From a bacterium (GTDB lineage: Bacteria; Planctomycetota; UBA1135; UBA2386), in contig JAUILN010000002.1 in assembly GCA_030432695.1 (NCBI GenBank), positions 682,001 to 746,000 on the forward strand: a stretch of DNA of 64,000 nucleotides, given 5' to 3'. Every line of letters begins with the position of its first letter. Position 1 is the first letter of the stretch. This document shows, one piece after another, positions 41,620-50,189 of this stretch. Below the pieces are notes generated by a model. That model was not told the origin of the DNA. It did no database searches and saw only the letters and a program-made list of their open reading frames with translations. A program made the position numbers and the translations under genes.

Positions 41620-44163
41620 TCACCGCGCGATGGTGCAGCGCAGGATGTCGGTATTCGACACCTCCGCCACGCCGCAAGGATTGACCCCCGGCGTCAGCGT
41701 GATCCACTGCACCGTGAATTGGGCGCCAGCAAGACTGGCGTCGCCCGGTATGGACAGCGAGGCCCAGGCGTCGCCACTGCCGCCGAGCCTCGAAGGCATC
41801 AGGATCTGCGGGAACAGCACCTTGCATCCATTTCCGCATTGGAAGATTTGTGGAGAGCCCCCGGAGACTGCGAGGAAGGTGCTCTGACGATCGAGCGGGC
41901 CGAGCCGTTGCCTGATGTCGGCGGACCCTCCGACCCTGAGCTGACCGCACGCACTCACCGCGCCAGCCGTTCCGCAACGACCACCGAGATTGGAAACGCT
42001 GCCCGGCGGCGTGAAGTGCAGCTGCAGTGTGTTACTGCGATCACCGTCATCGCCAGAATAGGGTAGTCCTGTCACGACACAGTGATAGCCTCCCTCGTAC
42101 TGACAGCTGAAGTTGTCAATTATGAGATCCCTGGTCGTCGCCCCCTGAATCTCGAATCCGTTGAAATACCACTGGTATTGTTTGCCGGAGACGCTCGGGT
42201 ATACGTGAGCACGCAGATGATTTCGCGCATTCGGAGTGAACGAACCTTCGACACGCACCCGCACCCTATGCGTCGGGTTCAGCAAGAACCGTCGTGATTG
42301 CCAAGTCCAATCACCAGATATGCGTCGACGCCCACCCGAGTCCGGATCCACGCGATAGAGCGTGCCGCCAGGGAACGGATTGCCGCCGACACCGATCGGG
42401 AAGTCCAAAGCGAGCAGCATGCCACCCGGGGTCTTCCCGAGAGCGTAGCTAGCGCCACCGCCAGGGAAGCCGTGATCATTGTCCAGGATCCGCACCGAAC
42501 CGTTGTTGGTGTGGACCTCGTGGAGTTCACCATCCGCAGATATGTAGATCTTCCCTCGCACGGACGTCAAGCCGGCTCCTCCGCGATAGGTCGAACTCCA
42601 ACGACCTGGGGAACCCACAACCACTCTATGGGGCGCCCGGTTCGGATTGATCCTGACGAGATCGCCGCCATCGAGCGCGAAGAGTTCATCGTCGGCGAAG
42701 ACCATGGCACTGACGTTTGACCACAATCCCGCAGGCCCCTGGACTGATCGTGAGCCGTCCTGTTGCATGGCGTAGAGCGAACCATTCCGGATCACCCATA
42801 GTTGCTGAGGATACGGAGCCTCGGGTGCGGCCATACACTGAAAGCCCGCCCAGTCATCCTGGTTGGACAGGCTTGGAAGCTGAATCTCGGGATAGATCGG
42901 ATGCCGACGCATGGAGCCGTTGCTCACCCAATATATGACATCATCGCACACCGCTGCGCCGTCGGGATAGTCGGGAATCGACGCGCTCGTAGGTATCGTG
43001 ACGACTGAATTCGCAGCTTCGGAGTCCAACTCATAGAGTCGGGAGTAGCCCAATATATAGACCCGGTCCTCCGAGCCAGCATATGATGGAACCGCAACAT
43101 TCGTCGTCCATCTATGAAATGAAGGCACTGCGGTGAGATTCCGTGGTGCCGCAAAAATCTCCGCCATCCCCTCGTACTGATTGATGTGGATACCTCCGCC
43201 CCACCTGAATCCGGACCCGGCATCCGCTATCCCTCCGAAATAGCTGCTGTCGGGCAGGTATGTCTCAAACACTTCACTGATCGTGAAACCCGTCGGAAGC
43301 TCCTGACCTCCGCTGTACACGAAGTCGATCCTCGATAGGACCGCCTTCTCTACATGGTTGTGGATACCGGACTGACGCGCAATTCGCTCCAGCCCGACCA
43401 CGTAGAGGCGGCGGGGGAAATTGACATCGTAGAGAAGCCCCGTCTCGGCGTTCGAGGAAGTATATCGACTGGTGACGCCGCCGCCCAGATTGTCGAAATC
43501 ACCCAAGGGGTCGGAACTCGCAGACATGTACAAGTGGCTGTCACCGACCACGAAATACCTTTCGTAGATAGGGTGATAAACCATGGCTGTCGAATGGTGA
43601 TCTTGGCGAACACCCTCCAGAGGCCCGCGATTGGCGGTGAGCGACCCGGATCTCCGCTCGCGAATATTGGCGTAATTCTCGCTGTCCGGACGATCAGCTC
43701 CTGGGTATATGAGCCAACTACCACAGGAGGTGACTGCCCCCATTACGGTGGATGGCTCCACATGATAGGGCTGAAGCGTTACACCATCGTCCACCATCAG
43801 GTAGTCCGCTCCCAGTGAGTTGTCGTGCGACAGCACGTATTCGCCATCCGGGAGCCGAGCCATCCCCTGAATATGCCCGAAGCCAAAGTCCCAGGACCCG
43901 GGCGGGGAACTCACGTCGAAGGTCTCTTTGTTTTCGACACTCAACCGCAGCCAGAGATCCTCGATCTGCGGATAGCGGTCCTGAGCGATCGCTCGCACTT
44001 GAAACAACACGAGAACCAGCGCGGCGACGCCCCACAGCCGGAGCACGCCAAGTGGCCTGCTCTTGATTCGCGGAGAGCCCGACGCGCTGCCTTGGCGACG
44101 GATGACCGGCCTCGGAGAGGATCCCGGGAGAGTTCGAGAATTGGCGGGTTCTTCGCTGCGCAT
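41620..44163 (-). CDS. Secreted protein with propeller-like and Ig-like domains, GC-poor relative to neighbours
   Basis: 847 residues. A long basic N-terminus is followed by a hydrophobic signal (LWGVAALVLVLFQVRAIAQ). The main part has repeated motifs such as LYDVNFPRRLYVVGLERI, RVYILGYSRLYELDSEA and GKIYISADGELHEVHT, fitting a beta-propeller. Near residues 690-750 there is an Ig-like domain (YQWYFNGFEIQGATT to GGYHCVVTGLPYSG), followed by the C-terminal module ending in LTPGVNPCGVAEVSN and IAR. Codon and base composition are clearly less GC-rich than the flanking genes, suggesting recent acquisition. ATG 44163 was chosen ahead of the signal; the frame is open to 44319. First gene of a two-gene operon with the FG-GAP protein. 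Function unknown. Confidence 0.7.
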   Translation of the reverse strand: MRSEEPANSRTLPGSSPRPVIRRQGSASGSPRIKSRPLGVLRLWGVAALVLVLFQVRAIAQDRYPQIEDLWLRLSVENKETFDVSSPPGSWDFGFGHIQGMARLPDGEYVLSHDNSLGADYLMVDDGVTLQPYHVEPSTVMGAVTSCGSWLIYPGADRPDSENYANIRERRSGSLTANRGPLEGVRQDHHSTAMVYHPIYERYFVVGDSHLYMSASSDPLGDFDNLGGGVTSRYTSSNAETGLLYDVNFPRRLYVVGLERIARQSGIHNHVEKAVLSRIDFVYSGGQELPTGFTISEVFETYLPDSSYFGGIADAGSGFRWGGGIHINQYEGMAEIFAAPRNLTAVPSFHRWTTNVAVPSYAGSEDRVYILGYSRLYELDSEAANSVVTIPTSASIPDYPDGAAVCDDVIYWVSNGSMRRHPIYPEIQLPSLSNQDDWAGFQCMAAPEAPYPQQLWVIRNGSLYAMQQDGSRSVQGPAGLWSNVSAMVFADDELFALDGGDLVRINPNRAPHRVVVGSPGRWSSTYRGGAGLTSVRGKIYISADGELHEVHTNNGSVRILDNDHGFPGGGASYALGKTPGGMLLALDFPIGVGGNPFPGGTLYRVDPDSGGRRRISGDWTWQSRRFLLNPTHRVRVRVEGSFTPNARNHLRAHVYPSVSGKQYQWYFNGFEIQGATTRDLIIDNFSCQYEGGYHCVVTGLPYSGDDGDRSNTLQLHFTPPGSVSNLGGRCGTAGAVSACGQLRVGGSADIRQRLGPLDRQSTFLAVSGGSPQIFQCGNGCKVLFPQILMPSRLGGSGDAWASLSIPGDASLAGAQFTVQWITLTPGVNPCGVAEVSNTDILRCTIAR

Positions 44164-44548
44164 CGCTGGTCCTCTGGAACAGGTCCCCCCTCCCCGGGAA
44201 CGGCCATCGGAACCGCGGGCCAGAGAGGGATCGATTCGGTCGAACGGGAGCGGATGCGCCAGACCTCTCGATGCTCCGTCAGGAATTCCCAGAGAATCTC
44301 GAACCGGTGAGCCCTGCACCCCTCAGGAAGGCCGGATCGAGGCCACCACCAGAGTAACCTCGGCCCGGTCTCGGCGGCCCGGCGTGAGCAGCCATACGCC
44401 CCCTGAGCCTCGAGCTCCTGGGGGGGGACTCGCGCCACGTCGGGCAGCCGCGTTCCACGACCCGTGGGGAGTAGCGCCTCGAGCGCCAGTACAGGGCAGC
44501 CGGTGAACAAGGTGTCGTCGAGCATCCTGATCCCGAGAGGTAGCCAAG
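44164..44548. other. Gene-free stretch
   Basis: 385 bp between divergent genes. Short open frames exist on both strands but are Arg/Pro-rich and look like shadows. It should contain promoters for both sides; I could not point to a convincing -35/-10 pair. Confidence 0.5.
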
Positions 44549-44792
44549 ATGACCGAAGACAAACGCCTATTCGTCGGTGCTCACGCGCGGAATCATCTGC
44601 ACCGTCGACAAGTTTGGCGTGCCCATCCCCCCCTGCGCTATCACGCCAGACTCCACGGTCACGGGCAACTTCTCGCAGACCTTCACCGACTATCCCGTCC
44701 GGTGCGGTCGGTCAGAGACGTTCGAAGTGGAAAGCGCGTTGACGGGTGCGATCCTCGGACAGGTGACCCTGTCGTGCTCCTTCTGCCCATGA
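44549..44792 (+). pseudogene. Small Cys-containing protein gene with probable frameshift near its start
   Basis: The ATG at 44549 has a good Shine-Dalgarno (GAGAGG, 8 nt) and begins MTEDKRLFVG. The frame then turns Arg/His-rich, whereas the +1 frame from GTG 44577 reads a natural protein: LTRGIICTVDKFGVPIPPCA, TVTGNFSQTFTDYPVRCG and ILGQVTLSCSFCP. A 1-nt shift around 44575-44585 would join them into about 80 residues with five Cys. The stop TGA overlaps the ATG of the next gene (ATGA at 44789-44792), the usual sign of a genuine coupled gene. Alternatively the gene simply begins at GTG 44577 and is intact. No family recognised; no membrane segment. Confidence 0.45.
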
Positions 44793-45632
44793 AGAACCCT
44801 CTCACGACCGGGCTCGTCGTGATCGCCGTATTGGGGGTGATCGCGATCGCGTATTTCCTCACGCGAGACACGAACGATCCGGGAGCCCCGCGAACCGCAA
44901 GCGCGTCGGGCGACCGCAGCGCGAACCCTTCGCCACTGGGCGGATCGGTCCATGACCCACAACCAGAGGCTGATGCTCTGCGGACGGCCGACGCCGACCC
45001 ACCCGACCCGTCGATCGAGCGATCTGACGTCACACTGTCGGATTCCGGACTCGATGCCTGCCTCGCGATTCTGGAGGAACTCGATAATCCAGCCAGCCAC
45101 CAATCCCCAATCCGTGCTCTACCGCACTCGAGGCCCAAAAGACTTCAACAGGCTGATTGGAGAGATGGCGACATCCGACCTGTCTGCCGAGCAGCGAAGG
45201 AACCTGTATCGCACGGACGAGACCTGGCGCGCGCGCGTAGGTGAGGCCCACGTTCAATCGCAACGCACGGTCATGTCGATGGCCATCGATGCAATCGCAG
45301 ACAACCGCTACACGCAGTTCAGGCCGGGTGCTGTGGACCCGGCACTGGATCCCGCTGCGCAGATCATGGCTCGGATGGCGAAGCTGCGGGAGATCCTGGA
45401 CCGCTACGACGGCCCCGAGGACGATCGCTCCTACATGTCCTGCGGCGGTTCCGAGTATGGAACCTCGCGAGTGATAGAGTTCTACCGAAGCCAGCACCCG
45501 CAGTACTTCGAGCCGTTCGAGCGGATCCACCGCCTGGAGGAACTGCGGGCCGCCGAGCTGGAAGACCGCCTCCGATCGATGGGACGGCTGCGCGCAACGG
45601 ATCTGGACTCCGAGCGCGAGCAGAGGCGCTGA
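44789..45632 (+). pseudogene. Membrane-anchored protein of unknown function, frameshifted
   Basis: The N-terminus MKNPLTTGLVVIAVLGVIAI, with a membrane helix (residues 6-25) and a Pro/Asp-rich linker, reads well in one frame up to CLAILEELDNPA. From about 45095 the natural protein continues in the next frame: TNPQSVLYRTRGPKDFNRL, EMATSDLSAEQRRNLYRTD, ILDRYDGPEDDRSYMSCGG and HRLEELRAAELEDRL. The switch falls in CCAGCCAGCCACC, a slippage-prone stretch, and needs a single extra base. The predicted whole protein is about 280 residues: one helix, then a soluble helical domain. It is coupled to the small Cys-containing gene upstream. A base-call error cannot be excluded. Confidence 0.55.
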
Positions 45633-45697
45633 TCATCGAGGGGCGCACGTCTCCGTGCGTCACAGGGGCCACGCAAGCGGGCTCCGTGCGCGCCGCG

Positions 45698-45801
45698 CCG
45701 GCACTCGGGTGCTGCACGAGAACGAGTTCGAGAGCGGCCGCGACCCGGTGACGACCACCGCGGAGCTGAAGGTCTGCCCGGTGCGGGTCGAGCCGGCGTG
45801 A
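45698..45801 (+). pseudogene. Relic of the 3' end of a formate dehydrogenase gene (fdhA)
   Basis: Two blocks matching fdhA are fused in frame. The first (about 45699-45741) matches fdhA near 37567-37606 and reads LHENEFESGR. The second (45741-45801) matches 37952-38011 and reads DPVTTTAELKVCPVRVEPA followed by the same TGA and the GC after it. Substitutions are few and often silent. About 345 bp of fdhA between the blocks is missing, and there is no start codon context, so this is a fragment, not a gene. It lies 7.7 kb downstream of the intact fdhA, on the far side of the accessory island. Confidence 0.85.
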
Positions 45802-45849
45802 GCCGGCCGACCGCCCACACGCGCTCCCGGTCGACGTAGACTCGTCGAC

Positions 45850-46317
45850 ATGGAAGACACTCCGTTCGATCGGCCGACCGATCGGGTCCGGAAGATCATG
45901 CCTCTGGCCCGGGAGCACGCTTCGCGGCTCGGGCATGCTGCGGTCGCACCGGGTCATCTGCTCCTGGCGATCCTCGAGGAGGGCACCGGGGTCGCGGCCC
46001 AGGTGGTGCGCAACGCCGGCATCGACGTCGAGGAACTCCGCGCCGCGGTCGAGGCCGCGTCGGCCGCGCCCGGTGGCGCGGTCGGGCCACGGCTCCCGAT
46101 CACCCCGGACCTTCGCGCCGTGCTCGAAGCCGCGGTCGTCGAGGCCCAGGATCTCGGTCACGACTACGTCGGCTCCGAGCACCTGCTGCTGGCGCTCGTC
46201 GACTCCGGAGACTCCGCGGCCGGCGGCCTGTTGATCGCCGCAGGCCTCGATCCGGCGGGGGCACATCGAAAGGTCTGTGACTTCGTCGGTGCTGCCGAGA
46301 AGGACGACCAGGCCTGA
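45850..46317 (+). CDS. Stand-alone Clp N-terminal domain protein
   Basis: 155 residues made of the two Clp_N repeats: ARE HASRLGHAAVAPGHLLLAIL (about 21-42) and EAQDLGHDYVGSEHLLLALVD (about 100-120). The spacing is that of the ClpC/ClpA N-domain, which recognises substrates and adaptors. The AAA+ modules are absent and the gene ends normally, so it would be a free N-domain like those of ClpS-like or ClpC-regulating proteins. It might modulate a Clp protease or be a remnant (inference). It starts 48 bp after the fdhA relic. No clear Shine-Dalgarno. Confidence 0.75.
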   Translation: MEDTPFDRPTDRVRKIMPLAREHASRLGHAAVAPGHLLLAILEEGTGVAAQVVRNAGIDVEELRAAVEAASAAPGGAVGPRLPITPDLRAVLEAAVVEAQDLGHDYVGSEHLLLALVDSGDSAAGGLLIAAGLDPAGAHRKVCDFVGAAEKDDQA

Positions 46318-46876
46318 CCGAGCCTACACGCCCGTGCCGAGCGGGTCCTCGCGCGCGTGCTCCGGATCGCTCGCAAGCACGACATCCGTGCGGCCGATAC
46401 GGTGCACCTGCCATTCGGAATCCTGATGCCCCGCAGCGGCATCGCCGCGACGAGCTGCTGCCGACCTCGCATTCGACAAGACCGATCGAGTCATCGCACT
46501 GCGGACTTCCTGCCGAGGCGACGCACGACCGCCGCCGCCGCGCGCAAACAGGCTCCGCGATGACTCCGAACTTCTCGCCGTAATCCGCGACGGACATTCC
46601 GCAGCTCTCGTTCTCGGCAATCGCATCGGCTTGCAAGGCCGCGAGATCGGAGCGACCGCGCAAGCACCCCGAGGAGCGGTTCACTGACATCCCACCAAGC
46701 CGGGGGATCAGCGGCCGAGGCCAGAGGACGGAGGACACGCGATCCTCGGGACTACCCTGGATCTGGCCGCCACGCTGTTTTCTTGAGTATCCGCCAGGCC
46801 CTGTCCTTCGAGCAGCTTGACCTGAGAAGTTCCTCTGCGCGAAGGTAGATCTGGCGTCCCTTCTGGCGCTGCTGGA
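46318..46876. other. Gene-poor stretch with possible coding relics
   Basis: 559 bp without a gene I can name. On the minus strand two protein-like scraps occur in different frames: SDLAALQADAIAENESCGM / SVADYGEKFGVIAEPV (around 46540-46650) and SEWQVHRIGRTDVVLASDPE (around 46340-46400). They could be pieces of a decayed gene. No recognisable family, promoter or RNA. Confidence 0.35.
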
Positions 46877-47191
46877 ATGTCCCGTCCAAGTGGGCGAGAT
46901 CCAAGCCCTCAAGGCGATCCGGACCTCCTCAGGGACCTCGTCCTGCTGGTCTTCGCTCACGAGAGTCTACACGCCGACCAGACTCGCAACGGGACAGACG
47001 TGGGAGCAAGCACAGCGCGTAAGGAGTGCGATGCTCTGAAAGCCGAACTGGAGTTTCTCTGCGCGGTCTTGGACTTGCCGGAATACGCACCTCCTCCTTC
47101 TGGATGCAACGCACGTCGAACCGTTCTCTCCGCGTGCAAGCCGATCCGCGAGTGGATGAAGAACAAGCAATGCCAGAGGGCAGGAGAATGA
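46877..47191 (+). CDS. Small putative HExxH protein, possibly truncated metallopeptidase
   Basis: 104 residues. VFAHESLHADQTRNGTD contains an HExxH motif (from residue 28), and the later KECDALKAELEFLCAVL could give a third acidic ligand, as in small zinc metallopeptidase folds. The C-terminus is Cys/Lys-rich (SGCNARRTVLSACKPIREW). At this length it would be only part of a peptidase, so it may be truncated at the N-terminus, which abuts a region with coding relics. Its TGA overlaps the ATG of the next gene (ATGA at 47188-47191), which supports translation in this frame. No signal peptide. Function uncertain. Confidence 0.45.
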   Translation: MSRPSGRDPSPQGDPDLLRDLVLLVFAHESLHADQTRNGTDVGASTARKECDALKAELEFLCAVLDLPEYAPPPSGCNARRTVLSACKPIREWMKNKQCQRAGE

Positions 47192-48738
47192 AAGCCCGCT
47201 ACCCATCGATGCAGCGGATCAGCGGTGCACTCTCCGTCGCAGCGGTTCTCGCGACCAGGCTCGGGTGCGGCCTGCTCTCCGTTCCAGCCACCGCGCAAGA
47301 CGTGAGTGGAGTGCTCAGCGCCGACCTCGCGATCGATCTCGCGGCCCACGAGAACGAGGTGAAGATCGGCAGACTACACGACGGCACGGTCATCGAGTCC
47401 GTCGTCCCGACCGACATCCGGGAACCGTCCCAGGCACTGGCTTGCGGAGCGGACCGAGATGTCTTTCTCCTCGGACTCGACGCGGCACAGTCCAACCGGC
47501 TCGAGCTGTTCCGCTGGCAGGGGCCTGGTATCGGCTACGCCTTCGAGGGATCCCTGGCGCTCGGAACCGGTTCGTGGTCCGGCCTGGCGTGGTTGGACAA
47601 CGCGCAGGGTCTCCTACTCCTGGACAACGCGGGCGGCCGATTGGCCTTTCTCGCCTTCTTGCCGGGTGGACCGCTCATCGGGAGCCCGAACGACCTGATC
47701 GCATCGGGCGCCTGGCCGTCACTCGCAGACGATCGGAACAGGCGACTCACCGTGGTAGACCTCGCGGCTGGGGCATGGCAGGCCTTCGCGCACGTGCCCG
47801 AGAGCGACCTCTCGCTCGCCGACACGGCAGATACCCTGGTCGTGGAGCGCAAGCCTAATGGGGATCTGGTGACGCGGATCGCAGAACGGCAGTACGGCCG
47901 CATCGCGATTCTCCAGGAAGGCGTCGTCCCCGTGGCCTCGACGACCGTCCCGGTCATGGGGCCGAAGAACACCGAGGTGAGGATCCTCCGGCTCCTCTCT
48001 CCCGACGGACCCGCCAACCTACTGGGCAGCGCCACGACGGATCAGAGCGGCCGCGCCGACGTCCCGATCTCGGCTCTCCAGGTCGCGGACGTGTTGGTCG
48101 CCGACACTCCGCTACTGCCTTGGAGTCCGGGCATGTCGCCATGGACTTTCGCAGAGCACCGTATCGGAACGTCTGATCTGCTTCCGAACGGCGTGAGGTT
48201 GGCCGTGCGACCCCACCAACCGGGTTGTGAGGTCGGCCGCAGGCTGTTCTCGATCAAGCTAGATCTGGCCCATCCCCAAGGCGCCCCGCTCCAAACGCCC
48301 GTTCACTATCCCGACGTCACCCTGGTCCTCGGCTCCGGAGCCCACCAGATCCATTCGTGGAATGGACGGCCGGTGCTCGTGGGCGATCTGTACATCGGCA
48401 CGGACGGTTCGATCGAGCACCCATATCGGTCCGGGCTGGCTCGAGTCCGAGCGCCGATTCCGGACGATCCGATCCTGGGGGGTCACGAAGTCTGGTTCCA
48501 ATGGATCGTGGTAGACCAGGGCACCAGCTTCCTCAGTGAAATCGTCGGCGTGGAGATCCAGGATCCCCACTTCTCCGAGCTGGGCGCCACATCGGGCCTG
48601 CGGGCGTCCGGTGATGGCCGCAGGAGCGAGCGCCGGGCGAGGTCTCGGGCCATGGACTGGCTACGGTCTCACGGCGCGCGGATGTTGGATCGGGAACAAC
48701 GCGCAAGGCTCTTCCCAGGGCTACGGTCGGGTCGCTGA
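47188..48738 (+). CDS. Secreted protein of unknown function with shared C-terminal module
   Basis: 516 residues. The N-terminal signal (GALSVAAVLATRLGCGLLSVPATAQ) is preceded by a positive segment; ATG 47188 has AGGAG immediately upstream (short spacing) and overlaps the stop of the preceding small gene. The central part has repeated beta-type units (FEGSLALGTGSWSGLAWLD, GLLLLDNAGGRLAFLAFLP), as in a propeller. Residues 370-470 resemble the C-terminal module (GDLYIGTDGSIEHPYRSGL, GHEVWFQWIVVDQGTSFLSE). After the point where related proteins stop, an Arg-rich tail of about 45 residues (RRSERRARSRAMDWLRSHG) follows, which looks like read-through of non-coding sequence after loss of a stop codon. 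Confidence 0.65.
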   Translation: MKARYPSMQRISGALSVAAVLATRLGCGLLSVPATAQDVSGVLSADLAIDLAAHENEVKIGRLHDGTVIESVVPTDIREPSQALACGADRDVFLLGLDAAQSNRLELFRWQGPGIGYAFEGSLALGTGSWSGLAWLDNAQGLLLLDNAGGRLAFLAFLPGGPLIGSPNDLIASGAWPSLADDRNRRLTVVDLAAGAWQAFAHVPESDLSLADTADTLVVERKPNGDLVTRIAERQYGRIAILQEGVVPVASTTVPVMGPKNTEVRILRLLSPDGPANLLGSATTDQSGRADVPISALQVADVLVADTPLLPWSPGMSPWTFAEHRIGTSDLLPNGVRLAVRPHQPGCEVGRRLFSIKLDLAHPQGAPLQTPVHYPDVTLVLGSGAHQIHSWNGRPVLVGDLYIGTDGSIEHPYRSGLARVRAPIPDDPILGGHEVWFQWIVVDQGTSFLSEIVGVEIQDPHFSELGATSGLRASGDGRRSERRARSRAMDWLRSHGARMLDREQRARLFPGLRSGR

Positions 48739-48826
48739 TCCTCTGTCGGAAGATGGCAACCCGGTGGGCAGGCAGCTTGGATTGGGCGGCACCACGGGAT
48801 GCGTCGCGTCCCGCGCGACGCCATCC

Positions 48827-50161
48827 TCAGCGTCCTGCGACCACAACGGCCGCGACCTGTTCGGCCAGCAATGCGTAGCCGGCGTCGTTGCAATGGCCAT
48901 CGGGCACGTAGAGCTCGAGGCCAGGCGCTGCGGTGAGCGCTGTGCGGAACGCCGGCCAGGTCTCGACCAGGCTGACTTCGAGGCGCGCGGCGACGTCGCG
49001 GTGCACCGCGAGGAAGTCCCAGTCGTGGGGGTAGGTGATCAGCACGGGGGTCGCCCCCCGCGCGCGGCACAGCGCGACGACGCGCTCGAGATGGTCGCGG
49101 AGCACGTCCTTCGCCTCGACCGCCTCCGTGCCTCGCGCACCGCTCCGCGGATCGTCGCCGGGCTGCAGCTCCGTGGCCGATCCATGCTGCGTCAACCACG
49201 CGGCGTGTTGCGCGGCATCGCCGCCGGTCGCGCGCTCGACGTGGTGCGCGACGCGATGCAACTTCGCCGCCCAGTCGTCCTCGTCGCGGGTCCAGCGCAC
49301 CAACGGCAGTAGCAGCTTCGAGGCCAGCGCCGACTTGCCGTCGTCGAGGGCCTGCAGCGCCGCCGCGCACCGATCGACCAGCATCGAGCGCACCGACTCG
49401 AGATCGATCTCCTGGCCGTCTTCGGAGATGACCCGCAGCCGGGAGTCGTCGCCCTCGACCCGCGCCACCACGTGGAAGCGGCCCGGGCACTCGACCTCCA
49501 GGGCATCCCCTTCGCTGCGCCAGGCCAGCGAGGCACCGCCGAAGCTGCCGGTGCCGTCGGCCACGAAGTCGACGCGGTCGCCGAGCATCGCCCAACTCCC
49601 CGGCAACCGCTCGGCGAGGGTGCGGGCCGGCGCATCGGGCTCACCGAACAGGGCATCCCAGACCAGCGCGCCGAGCCGCAGGGTGCGCCAGCGGAGCTGG
49701 AAGCCACCGTCTTCGACCCCGGCGAACTCGGCGTCCGGCTCCAGCCTCGGGGGGTGTGACCAGCGGTCGTTGGTGCCCACCAACACGCACACGACTCCGG
49801 CATCGAGCCGGTCGATCTGCGAGCCGAGCCGCTCCAGCAATTCCCGCGAGTTGCGACCGGGCCAGCCCTCGTTGAAGACCTCCCAGGCCGGGTCCCCGTT
49901 CTCGCGCAACGCCTGCTGCAACGCCGCCGGGTAGGCCGCCCCGCGCGAGCTCGCGCCGATGCCGAAGGTGAACGAGTCGCCGACGCAGAGCACCCGGTGC
50001 CCGCGCTCCGCAGCGCCAGCAGCGGCGTCGGAGCGGGTCAGCACCAGCGCGGCATGGCCGAGTTGGAGGACCACCTCGAGAGCCACCAGGGCGACCAGGA
50101 CACCGAGAACGACGGCGCGAACGCGGCGCGGACGGCGGTCAGGGGAAGCAGGTGGGCTCAT
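48827..50161 (-). CDS. Membrane-anchored SGNH/GDSL hydrolase
   Basis: 444 residues. An N-terminal helix (VVLGVLVALVALEVVLQLG) anchors it. SGNH blocks are present: GDSFTFG with the nucleophile Ser, NEGWPGRNSRELLERL with the Gly block, VCVLVGTNDRW with the oxyanion Asn, and the catalytic pair in PDGHCNDAGY. An insert of about 200 residues between block III and block V includes a beta region (GRFHVVARVEGDDSRLRVI) and a helical part. Likely an extracytoplasmic esterase or O-acetyl-transfer-type hydrolase acting on glycans; substrate unknown. It is divergent from a sulfatase gene 28 bp away, which suggests joint work on decorated polysaccharides. Confidence 0.83.
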   Translation of the reverse strand: MSPPASPDRRPRRVRAVVLGVLVALVALEVVLQLGHAALVLTRSDAAAGAAERGHRVLCVGDSFTFGIGASSRGAAYPAALQQALRENGDPAWEVFNEGWPGRNSRELLERLGSQIDRLDAGVVCVLVGTNDRWSHPPRLEPDAEFAGVEDGGFQLRWRTLRLGALVWDALFGEPDAPARTLAERLPGSWAMLGDRVDFVADGTGSFGGASLAWRSEGDALEVECPGRFHVVARVEGDDSRLRVISEDGQEIDLESVRSMLVDRCAAALQALDDGKSALASKLLLPLVRWTRDEDDWAAKLHRVAHHVERATGGDAAQHAAWLTQHGSATELQPGDDPRSGARGTEAVEAKDVLRDHLERVVALCRARGATPVLITYPHDWDFLAVHRDVAARLEVSLVETWPAFRTALTAAPGLELYVPDGHCNDAGYALLAEQVAAVVVAGR

Positions 50162-50189
50162 CGGAGGAGCAGTCTAGTGCAGACGTCTG

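Noticed and set aside
38012..47187. Mobile element with its own recombinase
   Set aside because: The island has a relic at its border and odd composition, but no transposase, integrase or terminal inverted repeats were found.
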